From contig NZ_JACHJI010000004.1 in NCBI RefSeq assembly GCF_014203535.1, forward strand, positions 587,237 through 651,236: a stretch of 64,000 nt of DNA, given 5' to 3'. The DNA is from Streptomyces griseomycini. Lineage in GTDB: Bacteria; Actinomycetota; Actinomycetes; Streptomycetales; Streptomycetaceae. A program made the position numbers and the translations under genes. Below, piece after piece: positions 43,630 through 52,560 of this stretch. The notes beneath the pieces were generated by a model that did not search any database, was not told the DNA's origin, and saw only the letters and a list, made by a program, of their open reading frames with translations. Each line of letters opens with the position of its first letter. Position 1 is the stretch's first letter.

Positions 43630-44154
43630 ATGCGATCACCACTGAGACGCCTCGGGCCCGCCGCCGCTCTCGGCCTCGCCCTCGCCCTGTCCGGCCCGGC
43701 CCCCGGCGCGGGCGCGGCCGAGCCCGCGCCCGCCGAGCTGACGTTCGCCACCGACACCGCCACCACCACGCCCGGCGGCACGGTCCAGCTGTCGATGACG
43801 CTCACCAACAACAGGACGTACGACATCTGGTTCGTCCACCAGACGATCGACCCGACGTGGCTCACCACCCAGCGCCCCGACCTGAAGTACGGCTTCACCG
43901 GCTGCACCCTGGCCACCGCGGCCGGCAGCACCCCCTGCTCGGGGACCGGTCCCGCGAACCTCGGCGCCAACTACGGCACCACCGTCCCGCCCGGACAGAG
44001 CCGGACCGTCACGCTGACCCTGCAGGTCGCGCCCGACTCCGGCTGCAACGGCAACATCGGCTTCTACTCGTACTACTACGCCGAGTTCAGCGACAGCGCG
44101 AACGCGAGCGGCGGCCCGGTCCACACGCCCGAGACGCGGGTGCTCTGCGCCTGA
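43630..44154 (+). CDS. Secreted beta-sandwich protein of unknown function
   Basis: A 174-residue protein with a clear signal peptide (LRRLGPAAALGLALALSGPA, cleavage near AGAAEP). The mature part looks like an immunoglobulin-type beta sandwich: TTPGGTVQLSMTLTNNRTYD, then VPPGQSRTVTLTLQV and a Cys pair (GCTL, TPCSG) that could form a disulfide. ATG 43630 lies 8 bases after TAGCCT, so it is probably leaderless. It precedes the exopolysaccharide locus but is separated from it by a terminator. Confidence 0.72.
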   Translation: MRSPLRRLGPAAALGLALALSGPAPGAGAAEPAPAELTFATDTATTTPGGTVQLSMTLTNNRTYDIWFVHQTIDPTWLTTQRPDLKYGFTGCTLATAAGSTPCSGTGPANLGANYGTTVPPGQSRTVTLTLQVAPDSGCNGNIGFYSYYYAEFSDSANASGGPVHTPETRVLCA

Positions 44155-44546
44155 CGGGCCGGCCCCCGCCGCCGTGACCGATTCCGCTCCGGTGCCGGAC
44201 CGGCCACGAGGTCCAGACCTCCGGCAGCCGCACCGGCGGGCCGCCCGGCCCGCCGGTGCTCCGTCCGGGGCGGTGACCTGCCCCGCCGTTCCGCGCACCC
44301 GCTCCGTCCTCCCGCGCCCCGGGTGCCACACCGATCGTTCCCGGCCCGCGGGTGTCCTGACGGACACCCGCGCTTTTCCGTCAGGTTTCGCAAGCCGCCC
44401 ACAAAAGGCACACGAGGACATCACCATGTGACGCGACGGATGCGTCGACGAACGGCTTCTGAGGGGGACGCCGGCGTCACGCAAGGGGGTGCGTCGGCTC
44501 CATCGGAGCGGTGTCCGCCCCTGCCCGCGGGAGGGGACTGCACCGC
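44155..44546 (+). other. Leader/intergenic region of the exopolysaccharide locus
   Basis: About 390 bases with no gene. It contains a terminator-like hairpin with a T-run (44347-44376), a perfect palindrome GACGCCGGCGTC (44467-44478), and GGGAGGGG before the deacetylase start. The promoter of the locus should lie between the hairpin and the start. Confidence 0.5.
44347..44376 (+). terminator. Intrinsic terminator with T-run
   Basis: Perfect 11-bp stem CGCGGGTGTCC / GGACACCCGCG, loop TGAC, followed by CTTTT. It is one of the few hairpins here with a T-run. It either ends the upstream secreted-protein transcript or acts as an attenuator in the leader of the exopolysaccharide operon, 170 bases before its first start codon. 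Confidence 0.75.
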
Positions 44547-46685
44547 ATGAAGCGGATCACACGCACCGCCGCGCTCACGGTGGGCGCGCTCATCGCCGCC
44601 CTCGGCCTGCCGAGCACGGCCGCGCACGCCGACGACGCCTTGCCCCGCGTCGACCTGCGCGTCCTGGTCGTGAGCGACGGCGGCCCGGCCGTGGACGCCG
44701 TCGCGGCCGAACTGGAGGCCGCCGGCACGCCGTACACCGAGGTGGACCTGACCCGGTCCGACCGCCCCGCCGTCGACGCGGGCTTCCTCGCCGACACCGT
44801 GGACGGACGACCGCGCGCCAGGTACCAGGCAGTGGTCCTGCCCAATGACAACCCGTTCCCGGCCGGCTCGCCCGAGATGGCGGCCCTCGCCGCCTACGAG
44901 CGGACCTACGGCATCCCGCAGGTCGACGCCTACACCTACGCGCGTCCGGAGGCGGGCCTGCAGGACCCGGTGCACGGCGGCTACGCCGGCAGCGTCGACG
45001 GGGTGCGGGCCGAGGTGACCGCGGCCGGCCGGGCGGGCCCCTTCGGCTACCTGGACGGCCAGGTTCCCTTCGAGGACAACTCGCCCGACGTGAGCGAGAG
45101 TTACGCCTACCTGTCGAAGCCGGTGGCCGGCGCGGACTTCACCCCGTACGTCGAGGCCGCGATCCCGGGCCGGACCGGGAAGGGCTCGCTGGTGGGGGAG
45201 TACCGGCACGACGGGCGGCGGGAACTCGTCGTCACCTTCGTGTACAACCAGCACCAGCAGCAGTTCCGGCTGCTGGCCCGCGGCATCGTGGACTGGATGA
45301 CCGGCGGCGTGCACCTGGGCGCCTCCAGGAACTACTTCGCCGTGCACGTCGACGACGTCCTCGCCGCCGACGACCGCTGGGACACGGAGCTGAACTGCAC
45401 CCCCGGTGACGTCGACTGCCCCGAGGGCGAGGGCACGCCCGACCCGATCCGCATGACCCCCGCCGACGTCGACCACGCCGTCTCCTGGCAGCGCGAGCAG
45501 AACTTCACCCTCGACCTCGCCTACAACGGCGCCGGCAGCGTCGACCACCGCGAGGACAACGGCGGAGCCGATCCCCTGGCGGACAGACTCGTCGCCGAAC
45601 GCGACCGGTTCCGCTGGATCAACCACACCTACACGCACGCCTTCCTCGGCTGCGAGCAGGACACGACGGTGGTGCCCTGGCGGTGCGCCACCCACGCCGA
45701 CGGCAGCACCAAGTGGGTGAGCCGCACCGCCGTCTCCGACGAGATCGCCACCAACCGCGTCTGGGGCCGGACCGCCGGACTGCCCCTGCACGACGACGAG
45801 TTGGTGACCGGTGAGCACTCCGGGCTCAAGGTGCTGCCGCAGCAGCCCGAGGACAACCCCAACCTGGCGCCGGCCCTCGCCGACAACGGCATCGCCTGGC
45901 TGGCCTCGGACAACTCCCGCGACCCCGTGCAGCGCCGGGTCGGCCCGGCCACGACCGTCTCGCGCTACCCGATGAACGTCTTCTTCAACGCCGGGCGGGC
46001 CGTCGAGCAGGTCGACGAGTACAACTGGATCTACACCGGCCGCGCCCAGGGCGGAAGCGGCATCTGCGAGGACAACCCGGCCACCACGACGTGCCTGCCG
46101 GCCCCGCTGGACACCGCCACGGGGTACACCGGGCACATCGTCCCCCTGGAGACCCGGATCGCGCTCGGCCACGTCCTCGCCAACGACCCCAGGCCGCACT
46201 TCATCCACCAGTCCAACCTGGCCGAGGACCGCATCGCCTACCCGGTCCTGGACGGCGTGCTCGACGGCTACGAGGCCCTGTTCGCCGACAGCACCCCCGT
46301 GGTGAACCTGCGGATGAAGGACATCGGCCGCGAACTCCAGCGCCGCGCCGCCTGGGCCGCCGCCCTGCGGGGCGGCCAGGTCACCGCCCACCGCATCGGC
46401 GGCACGGTGACCGTCGAGGCACCGGACGGCACCACCGTCACCGCCACCATGCCCACCGGGACCACCCTCGCGGGCGGGGCGTTCGGCGAGGCGTACGCGG
46501 GCCGGGCGTCCGGCTGGACGCCGTCGGCCGGGCAGCCCCTGACCCTCACGCTGCCGTCGTCCGCCACGGCCGGCGCCGACACCGGGCCGGTCCCGTCGCC
46601 GAGGACCCGGCCCACGAAGCCGGCCCCGGACACCCGGGTCCCCGCCGGCGTGAGCGACCGCGTCCCGTACACCGCACGCAGCTGA
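44547..46685 (+). CDS. Secreted polysaccharide deacetylase, Agd3/CE18-like
   Basis: A 712-residue secreted protein with signal peptide MKRITRTAALTVGALIAALG (cleavage near AHADD). An N-terminal region (35-270) matches the position of the carbohydrate-binding/beta domain of Agd3. The deacetylase core starts at NYFAVHVDDVLAADDRWD (His-Asp-Asp, metal and base, about 268) and continues with WINHTYTHAFLGC (HxxxH metal motif, about 355). This layout is that of fungal Agd3, which removes acetyl groups from GalNAc in galactosaminogalactan, and is analogous to the PelA deacetylase domain. It would act outside the cell on the growing polymer. ATG 44547 is chosen for the signal peptide and GGGAGGGG; a GTG at 44511 is possible. 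Confidence 0.78.
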   Translation: MKRITRTAALTVGALIAALGLPSTAAHADDALPRVDLRVLVVSDGGPAVDAVAAELEAAGTPYTEVDLTRSDRPAVDAGFLADTVDGRPRARYQAVVLPNDNPFPAGSPEMAALAAYERTYGIPQVDAYTYARPEAGLQDPVHGGYAGSVDGVRAEVTAAGRAGPFGYLDGQVPFEDNSPDVSESYAYLSKPVAGADFTPYVEAAIPGRTGKGSLVGEYRHDGRRELVVTFVYNQHQQQFRLLARGIVDWMTGGVHLGASRNYFAVHVDDVLAADDRWDTELNCTPGDVDCPEGEGTPDPIRMTPADVDHAVSWQREQNFTLDLAYNGAGSVDHREDNGGADPLADRLVAERDRFRWINHTYTHAFLGCEQDTTVVPWRCATHADGSTKWVSRTAVSDEIATNRVWGRTAGLPLHDDELVTGEHSGLKVLPQQPEDNPNLAPALADNGIAWLASDNSRDPVQRRVGPATTVSRYPMNVFFNAGRAVEQVDEYNWIYTGRAQGGSGICEDNPATTTCLPAPLDTATGYTGHIVPLETRIALGHVLANDPRPHFIHQSNLAEDRIAYPVLDGVLDGYEALFADSTPVVNLRMKDIGRELQRRAAWAAALRGGQVTAHRIGGTVTVEAPDGTTVTATMPTGTTLAGGAFGEAYAGRASGWTPSAGQPLTLTLPSSATAGADTGPVPSPRTRPTKPAPDTRVPAGVSDRVPYTARS

Positions 46686-46771
46686 ACGGCGCACCGACCA
46701 GGGGTCCCGGCCACCGACCCGTGGCCGGGACCGGCACGACCACCCCCGCACCCCGGCCGTGGAGCACACCG

Positions 46772-48358
46772 ATGCACGTTCACCACGGCGCGCGACGCCC
46801 CCGCGCGGCGCGCGTCACCCTGCTCACCGAGGGCACCTACCCGCACAGCCACGGCGGCGTGAGCGTCTGGTGCGACCAGCTCGTCCGTGGCATGCCGGAC
46901 CTCGACTTCGACGTCCTCGCCGTCACCGGCACCGGCCGCGAACCCGTCGTGTGGGACCTGCCCGCGCACGTCTCGCGCGTCCTGACCGTCCCGATGTGGG
47001 GAACCCCGCCGGAGGGCCGCCCTCCCCGGGGACGCCGGCGCGACCGCCTCGCCGGTGCCTACGAACAGTTCCTGACGGCGCTGCTCGACCCGTGCGCGGA
47101 GAGCGGGTTCGCCCCGGCCCTGTACGCGATGGCGCGGGCCGCCGCCGACGGGACGCTGAGCCCGTTCCTGCGCGGCGACCGGGCGGTCGCCGTGCTGACC
47201 GCCGTGTGGAACCGCCGGGGCCTGGCCGTCCGCGAGGCCCGGCCCACGCTGCACGACGCGGTCACCGCCACCGGACTGCTCGAACACGCCCTGCGCCCGC
47301 TGTCCGCGCCGCTGCCCGAGGACGGGGTCGCCCACGCGGTCAGCGGGGGCGTCGCCGTCCTGCCCGGACTGGCCGCCCTGGAACGGCACGGCGTCCCCCT
47401 GCTGCTCACCGAGCACGGCGTCTACCTCCGTGAGCGCTACCTCGGCTACCGCACCGCCCCCTACCGCTGGCCGGTCAAGGCGGTCGTCCTGGGCTTCTTC
47501 CGGCTCCTGGCCGAGGAGGGCTACCGCAGGGCCGCCCTGATCACGCCCGGCAACCGCTACAACCGGCTGTGGGAGGAGGAGGGCGGTGCCGATCCGGCGT
47601 CGATCCGCACGGTCTACAACGGGGTGGACCCGGACGCCTTCCCGCCGGCCGGGCCCGAGCCGGACGTGCCGACCCTCAGCTGGGCCGGCCGCGTCGACCC
47701 GATCAAGGACCTGGAGACCCTCATCCGGGCCGTCGCCCTGGTCAGGGCGGAACGTCCCGACGTCCGGCTGCGGCTGTTCGGCGGGACGCCGCGGGGCGGG
47801 GAGGCCTACCGGGAACGGTGCGAGGCCCTCGCCGCCGGACTCGGCCACGGCGACGCCGTCACCTTCGAGGGCCGCGTCGACGACATCAAGGACGCGTACG
47901 CCGCCGGCAACGTCGTGATGCTCTCCAGCATCAGCGAGGGTTTCCCGTTCACCCTGATCGAGGCCATGTCCTGCGGGCGGGCGACGGTCTCCACCGACGT
48001 CGGCGGGGTGCGCGAGGCCGTCGGGGACACCGGCCTCGTTGTCCCGCCGCGGGACCCGGCCGCCATGGCCGCCGCCGCGCTGGAACTGCTCGGCGACCCC
48101 GTGCGGCGCAGGGCCATGGGGGAGGCGGCCCGGCTCCGGGTGATCGAGCAGTTCACCCTGCGCCGGACCGTCGACACCTTCCGCGCCATCTACCTGGAAC
48201 TGTCCGGCATCCGGGGAGGACCGGCCGGGGCGGGGACGCGGGACGGCGCGGGGAGCCCGGCACAGCGGCCGTACGGCCCCGCACCCGCGGCCGTACGGCC
48301 CCCGGAGGGGCACCCGCACGCTCCGGCACCCACGGCGACGAGGAGCGCGGCCGTATGA
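46772..48358 (+). CDS. PelF-like GT4 glycosyltransferase
   Basis: A 528-residue cytoplasmic glycosyltransferase (PelF about 507). It begins VTLLTEGTYPHSHGGVSVWC, the hallmark PelF start, and ends with the GT4 nucleotide-sugar site: LSWAGRVDPIKDLETLIRAV (about 310), then SSISEGFPFTLIEAMSCGRA (E-x7-E, about 400) and TDVGGVREAVG. PelF polymerises UDP-sugars for the Pel exopolysaccharide, and the fungal Gtb3 GT4 domain does so for galactosaminogalactan. It follows the deacetylase by 86 bases and overlaps the 12-TM gene (ATGA). It is the likely polymerase of this locus. Confidence 0.87.
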   Translation: MHVHHGARRPRAARVTLLTEGTYPHSHGGVSVWCDQLVRGMPDLDFDVLAVTGTGREPVVWDLPAHVSRVLTVPMWGTPPEGRPPRGRRRDRLAGAYEQFLTALLDPCAESGFAPALYAMARAAADGTLSPFLRGDRAVAVLTAVWNRRGLAVREARPTLHDAVTATGLLEHALRPLSAPLPEDGVAHAVSGGVAVLPGLAALERHGVPLLLTEHGVYLRERYLGYRTAPYRWPVKAVVLGFFRLLAEEGYRRAALITPGNRYNRLWEEEGGADPASIRTVYNGVDPDAFPPAGPEPDVPTLSWAGRVDPIKDLETLIRAVALVRAERPDVRLRLFGGTPRGGEAYRERCEALAAGLGHGDAVTFEGRVDDIKDAYAAGNVVMLSSISEGFPFTLIEAMSCGRATVSTDVGGVREAVGDTGLVVPPRDPAAMAAAALELLGDPVRRRAMGEAARLRVIEQFTLRRTVDTFRAIYLELSGIRGGPAGAGTRDGAGSPAQRPYGPAPAAVRPPEGHPHAPAPTATRSAAV

Positions 48359-49767
48359 GCGGGCCCATGGCGCTGGAACCGGGCGGGACCGGACAGGACA
48401 CGCTCGCGCTCCGGCTGGCCGGGACCGCCGCCCGGCTGCCGCGGCCCCGCCCCGCCGACGACCCCACCCTCGTCGTGCGGCTGCCGCGGCCCGTCCCGGA
48501 CCAGGAGGAGGTCGACCGGCTCGCCGCCGCCATGGCCGACCGCATAGGCCCCGCCGTCCACCCCTACGAGGTGGCCGCGCTGCTGGAGGCGGAAGGACTG
48601 TCCGCGGACGCCGTCCGGCAGCGCTACGGCCATCCGAACCTGTTCTCCCTGGCCTCCGCGCTGTACGAGCGCGTCCCCCGGGCGTTCCCCGAGCCCGCGC
48701 CGGCCCCCGACCCCTGGCGCCCCGACACCGTGCGCTGCCTGCTGCGCGGGGTGCTGTTCGCCCTGCCGGGACTCGCCTACCTGCTCGCCGCACCGCTGTG
48801 GCAGGCCGCACGGCACGCCCCCGCCCTCATCGCGGCCGGCGTCGTCTCCTGGGCCTGGGGGCAGGCGCTGGGGCACCGCGCCCACCTGCGCCTGGCGACG
48901 GGGCGCCGGGAGGCGGGCCGCACCCTGCTGTCCGGGGCCGGCCTCGGCGCGGCCCTGGCCACGGCGACCGCGGCCGTGGCGTCCGGCGGCGGACCGGTCA
49001 CCCTGGCCGCCGCCGGGCAGTCGCTGTACCTGGCCGCCGCCGGGGTGCTGCTGGTCCTCGCCCGGGAGCGGCTGCTGCTGGCGGCCCTGACACCGCTGGC
49101 GGCCGGCGCCGCGGTGCTGCCGTGGGGGGAGCCCGGCCCCGTGCTGCGCGCCGGTCTGCCCCTGCTGGCGCTGGTGGCCGTGCTCGCCGCCACCGGCCGG
49201 TCGCTGCGGGACGTGCTCGGCGCGCCGCCCGCCGCCGGCGCGCGCCGCCCGCCGCTGTCCGCCTCCCTGCCCTACGGACTGTTCGGCCTCGCCGCGGCGC
49301 TGCTGGTCCTGCTGGAGGGCCGGCGGCACCCGTACGCCGTGATCGTGCTGACCGTGAGCATGGGGCCGGCCGAGTGGCTGCTGTACCGCTACCGCGGCTG
49401 GTCGGTCGCGGCGCTGCGGGCGACCGCCACACCCGCCGCCTTCCTCCTGCGGTCGGCCGGCCTGCTCGGTCTCTGCCTGCTCGCTTACCTCCTGCCGCTG
49501 GCGCCCGCGGCCCTCCTCACCGGAGCCGACCCGGCCGCCCTGCTGCTCCTCGCCGCGACGCTGTGGACGGCGTTGCTGCTCCAGGCGTTCGGCGTCGCCT
49601 GGCCCGCCGCCCTGATCTGCCTGGCCGCCGCGGGCTGCGCCGCGGTGGTCACCCTGCTGCGTCTGCCACCGGGGCCGGCGGTCCTGCCCCTGTGCTGCGG
49701 CGCCGCGGCCCTGTGCCTGTCGGGGTGCGTCCTGCGGCTGCTCGGCAGGCCGGCCGTGCACGCCTGA
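48355..49767 (+). CDS. Twelve-TM membrane protein of an exopolysaccharide locus
   Basis: A 470-residue protein. The first 115 residues are soluble (LPRPVPDQEEVDRLAAAMAD). From about 122 on there are roughly twelve hydrophobic segments, for example LLRGVLFALPGLAYLLAAPL and ALICLAAAGCAAVVTLL near the end. I recognise no domain. It is not an obvious MOP/PelG flippase or ABC protein. Coupling to the PelF-like gene by ATGA suggests that the two proteins work as a synthase-export unit, as the fused GT4-membrane protein Gtb3 is thought to do in Aspergillus. Confidence 0.75.
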   Translation: MSGPMALEPGGTGQDTLALRLAGTAARLPRPRPADDPTLVVRLPRPVPDQEEVDRLAAAMADRIGPAVHPYEVAALLEAEGLSADAVRQRYGHPNLFSLASALYERVPRAFPEPAPAPDPWRPDTVRCLLRGVLFALPGLAYLLAAPLWQAARHAPALIAAGVVSWAWGQALGHRAHLRLATGRREAGRTLLSGAGLGAALATATAAVASGGGPVTLAAAGQSLYLAAAGVLLVLARERLLLAALTPLAAGAAVLPWGEPGPVLRAGLPLLALVAVLAATGRSLRDVLGAPPAAGARRPPLSASLPYGLFGLAAALLVLLEGRRHPYAVIVLTVSMGPAEWLLYRYRGWSVAALRATATPAAFLLRSAGLLGLCLLAYLLPLAPAALLTGADPAALLLLAATLWTALLLQAFGVAWPAALICLAAAGCAAVVTLLRLPPGPAVLPLCCGAAALCLSGCVLRLLGRPAVHA

Positions 49768-49861
49768 CCGCCCGTGCCCACCGCCCGCGCGGCCTCGCCA
49801 CGGACCGACGGACGCCGCCTCGCACCACCCGCCCGCCCGACCGACCGGAAGGACACCCGAG

Positions 49862-50863
49862 TTGACCTCCGCACCGCTCGCCGCCGTCACCGGAGCCGAA
49901 GGCTTCATCGGCTCGCACCTCACCGAAGCGCTCGTCGCCTCCGGGCACCGCGTCCGGGCCATGGCCCAGTACAACTCCTTCTCCTCCTACGGGTGGCTGG
50001 AGACCCTGTCCCCGGACGTCCTGGACCAGGTGGAGATCGTCCTCGGCGACGTCCGGGACCCCGGCTCGGTGCGCGGCCTGCTCGAAGGAGCCGACTGCGC
50101 CTACCACCTGGCCGCGCTCATCGCGATCCCGTACTCGTACCGGGCGCCGCACAGCTACGTGGACACCAACGTCACCGGCACCCTCAACGTGCTCGAGGCG
50201 GCACGCCAGTTGGGCACACCGAGGCTGGTGCACACCTCCACCAGCGAGACCTACGGCACCGCGCGGACCGTGCCGATCACCGAGGACCACCCCATCAACA
50301 CCCAGTCCCCGTACGCCGCCTCGAAGGCGGGCGGGGACCGGCTGGCCGACAGCTACCACGCGAGCTTCGACACCCCGGTGGTGACGCTGCGGCCGTTCAA
50401 CACCTTCGGGCCGCGCCAGTCGATGCGCGCGGTGATCCCGACCGTCATCGGCCAGGTCGCGGCGGGGGAGCGCACCATCACCCTCGGCGACCTGCGGCCC
50501 ACGCGGGACTTCACCTACGTCGAGGACACGGCGCGGGCCTTCCTCGCCGTCGGCACCGCACCCGCCGAGCGGGTCGTGGGCCGCACCTTCAACGCCGGGA
50601 CCGGCGGGGAGATCTCGGTCGGCGACCTCGTCGCGCTGATCGGCAAGGTGATGGACACCGCCCTCGACGTGCGGGAGGACACGGCACGGCTGCGGCCCGC
50701 CGGCTCCGAGGTGATGCGGCTGGTCGCCGACGCGAGCCGGCTCGCCGCCGCCACCGGCTGGCGGCCCGCCCGCACGCTGGAGGAAGGACTCGCCCGGACC
50801 GTGGAGTTCTTCCGCGACCCGGCCAACCTGGCCCGCTACAAGACCGGCATCTACAACATCTGA
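49862..50863 (+). CDS. LegB-like NAD-dependent 4,6-dehydratase/epimerase
   Basis: A 333-residue extended SDR acting on nucleotide sugars. NAD motif AVTGAEGFIGSHLTEAL (9-25), the LegB-like element QYNSFSSYGWLETL (about 37-50), HLAALIAIPYSY, STSETYGTA and catalytic YAASKAGGD (Tyr about 148). LegB enzymes turn UDP-GlcNAc into the 4-keto-6-deoxy sugar; closely related enzymes are 4-epimerases such as Uge3, so either activity is possible. Start is TTG 49862, set by AAGGACA upstream and by the family N-terminus. It supplies an activated sugar to the locus. Confidence 0.85.
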   Translation: MTSAPLAAVTGAEGFIGSHLTEALVASGHRVRAMAQYNSFSSYGWLETLSPDVLDQVEIVLGDVRDPGSVRGLLEGADCAYHLAALIAIPYSYRAPHSYVDTNVTGTLNVLEAARQLGTPRLVHTSTSETYGTARTVPITEDHPINTQSPYAASKAGGDRLADSYHASFDTPVVTLRPFNTFGPRQSMRAVIPTVIGQVAAGERTITLGDLRPTRDFTYVEDTARAFLAVGTAPAERVVGRTFNAGTGGEISVGDLVALIGKVMDTALDVREDTARLRPAGSEVMRLVADASRLAAATGWRPARTLEEGLARTVEFFRDPANLARYKTGIYNI

Positions 50864-50915
50864 CCGGCGTCCGGCACGTTCCCGCGGAACACGAAGGATC
50901 CGAAGGAGAAGCCCC

Positions 50916-51629
50916 ATGCACGCAGTGATACTGGCAGGAGGCAAGGGCGTCCGGCTGCGGCCCTACACCACGGCCCTCCCCAAGCCGCTCGTCCCCATCG
51001 GCGACCAGCACGCCATCCTGGAGATCGTGCTGCGCCAGCTCTCCACGGCCGGCTTCACCCACTGCACCATCGCCATCGGCCACCTCGGCGAGATCATCCG
51101 CGCCTACGTCGGCGACGGCTCCCAGTGGGGCATGACCGTCGACTACGCCACCGAGGAGAGCCCCCTGGGCACCATGGGCCCCCTGCTCACCCTGCGCGAG
51201 CGGCTGCCCGAGACCTTCCTGGTGATGAACGGCGACGTCCTGACCGACCTCGACTACGCCGACGTCCTGAACCGGCACCGGGAGTCCGGCGCCCCGCTGA
51301 CCATCGCGACCTACGCCCGCAAGGTCCACATCGACTTCGGCGTACTGACCACGCGGGCGGGCGAGGTCGTCGCCTTCACCGAGAAACCCAGCATGGACTA
51401 CCGGGTCTCCATGGGCGTCTACGGGCTGTCCCGCTCGACGCTCGAGGGCTACACGCCCGGCCTGCCGCTGGGCTTCGACGAACTCGTCCTGGACCTCCTC
51501 GCCGCCCGGCGCCCGCCGCACGCCTACGAGTTCGACGGGTACTGGCTGGACATCGGACGCCCGGACGACTACGACCGGGCGAACGCGGAGTTCACCACCC
51601 GCAAGTCCCTGCTGCTCAAGGGAGCCTGA
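50916..51629 (+). CDS. Sugar-1-phosphate nucleotidyltransferase
   Basis: A 237-residue NDP-sugar pyrophosphorylase. The pyrophosphorylase signature is AVILAGGKGVRLRPYTTALP (3-22) with PKPLVPIGD, the metal Asp is in FLVMNGDVLTDLD (about 107) and the sugar site in FTEKPSM. At this length it has no allosteric or acyltransferase domain. It activates a sugar-1-phosphate for the exopolysaccharide. GAAGGAGAA precedes ATG 50916. It lies between the LegB-like gene and another SDR, all on one strand with short gaps. Confidence 0.88.
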   Translation: MHAVILAGGKGVRLRPYTTALPKPLVPIGDQHAILEIVLRQLSTAGFTHCTIAIGHLGEIIRAYVGDGSQWGMTVDYATEESPLGTMGPLLTLRERLPETFLVMNGDVLTDLDYADVLNRHRESGAPLTIATYARKVHIDFGVLTTRAGEVVAFTEKPSMDYRVSMGVYGLSRSTLEGYTPGLPLGFDELVLDLLAARRPPHAYEFDGYWLDIGRPDDYDRANAEFTTRKSLLLKGA

Positions 51630-51636
51630 ACACCCC

Positions 51637-52560
51637 ATGCGCGTTCTCGTCCTGGGCCGTACCGGCTACCTGGGCCGCCACGTCGTCGCACACCTGCGCG
51701 GCCTGCCGGACGCACAGCTGCCCGCGGCCGGCCGCTCACCCGGCGCCGGTCTGCGCATCGACCTGGCCGGCGACCCCCCGGACCGGCTGGCGGAGACCCT
51801 GGCCGAGGCCGCGCCCGACGCCGTGGTCAACTGCGCGGGCGCGACCGGTGGGGACCCGGTCACCCTGGCCGAGGTCAACGCCCGCGGCCCCGCCGCCCTG
51901 TGCGCCGCACTGCGGCGGGCCGCTCCCCGGGCGCGCCTGGTGCACCTGGGGTCGGCCGCCGAGTACGGCCCCGGGGAACCGGGCACCAAGGCGACGGAGG
52001 AGGCGGCGACCCGCCCGCTCGGACCGTACGGCGCGACCAAGCTCGCGGGCACGGCGGCGGTGTCGGCCTCCGGCCTGGACGCGGTGGTGCTGCGGGTGGG
52101 CAACCCGGTGGGGCCGGGCGCACCGCCCACGGGGCTGCCCGGCCGGGTCGCCGCCCTGCTGCGCGAGGCCGGCCCGGGCCCGGAGGAGGTGCTGCGGCTC
52201 GGCGACCTGTCCGCGTACCGCGACTTCGTCGACGTGCGCGACGTCGCGCGCGCGGCGGTGCTCGCCGTCACGGCGGCCGGGCCCCTGCCGCCCGTCCTCA
52301 ACATCGGCGGCGGCGAGGCGGTCCGGGTGCGCGAGCTGGTGCACCGGCTGGCCCGCCGGGCCGGTTTCGGGGGACGGATCGAGGAGGCCGCGGGGGGATC
52401 GGCCCGCTCGGCGGCGGTGTCGTGGCAGTGCTCCGACATCACGGCGGCGGGCGAGGCGCTGGGCTGGCGCCCCTCGTACACCCTCGAGGAGTCGCTGGCC
52501 GCGCTGTGGGCGGACGGCGGCACGGGCGCCGGCGGCGCGGAGGGCGGCCGCGCGCCATGA
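51637..52560 (+). CDS. NAD-dependent epimerase/reductase (extended SDR)
   Basis: A 307-residue extended SDR starting RVLVLGRTGYLGRHVVAHL, with LGSAAEYGPGEPG and catalytic YGATKLAGT (Tyr about 130), then RDFVDVRDVARAAVLAV. It resembles RmlD/GalE-type nucleotide-sugar reductases or epimerases. After the LegB-like dehydratase, a 4-reductase would give a 6-deoxy-HexNAc such as FucNAc or QuiNAc; this is inference. The stop overlaps the spherulin-4-like gene (ATGA). Confidence 0.85.
   Translation: MRVLVLGRTGYLGRHVVAHLRGLPDAQLPAAGRSPGAGLRIDLAGDPPDRLAETLAEAAPDAVVNCAGATGGDPVTLAEVNARGPAALCAALRRAAPRARLVHLGSAAEYGPGEPGTKATEEAATRPLGPYGATKLAGTAAVSASGLDAVVLRVGNPVGPGAPPTGLPGRVAALLREAGPGPEEVLRLGDLSAYRDFVDVRDVARAAVLAVTAAGPLPPVLNIGGGEAVRVRELVHRLARRAGFGGRIEEAAGGSARSAAVSWQCSDITAAGEALGWRPSYTLEESLAALWADGGTGAGGAEGGRAP

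Noticed and set aside
44380..44546. Possible c-di-GMP riboswitch before the polysaccharide locus
   Set aside because: ACGCAAGG and GACG fragments are present but the conserved GEMM core and pairings cannot be built.
49862..50863. Calling this gene a UDP-glucose 4-epimerase (Uge3 orthologue)
   Set aside because: The N-terminal element NSFSSYGWLE fits LegB-type 4,6-dehydratases better, so I left the reaction open.
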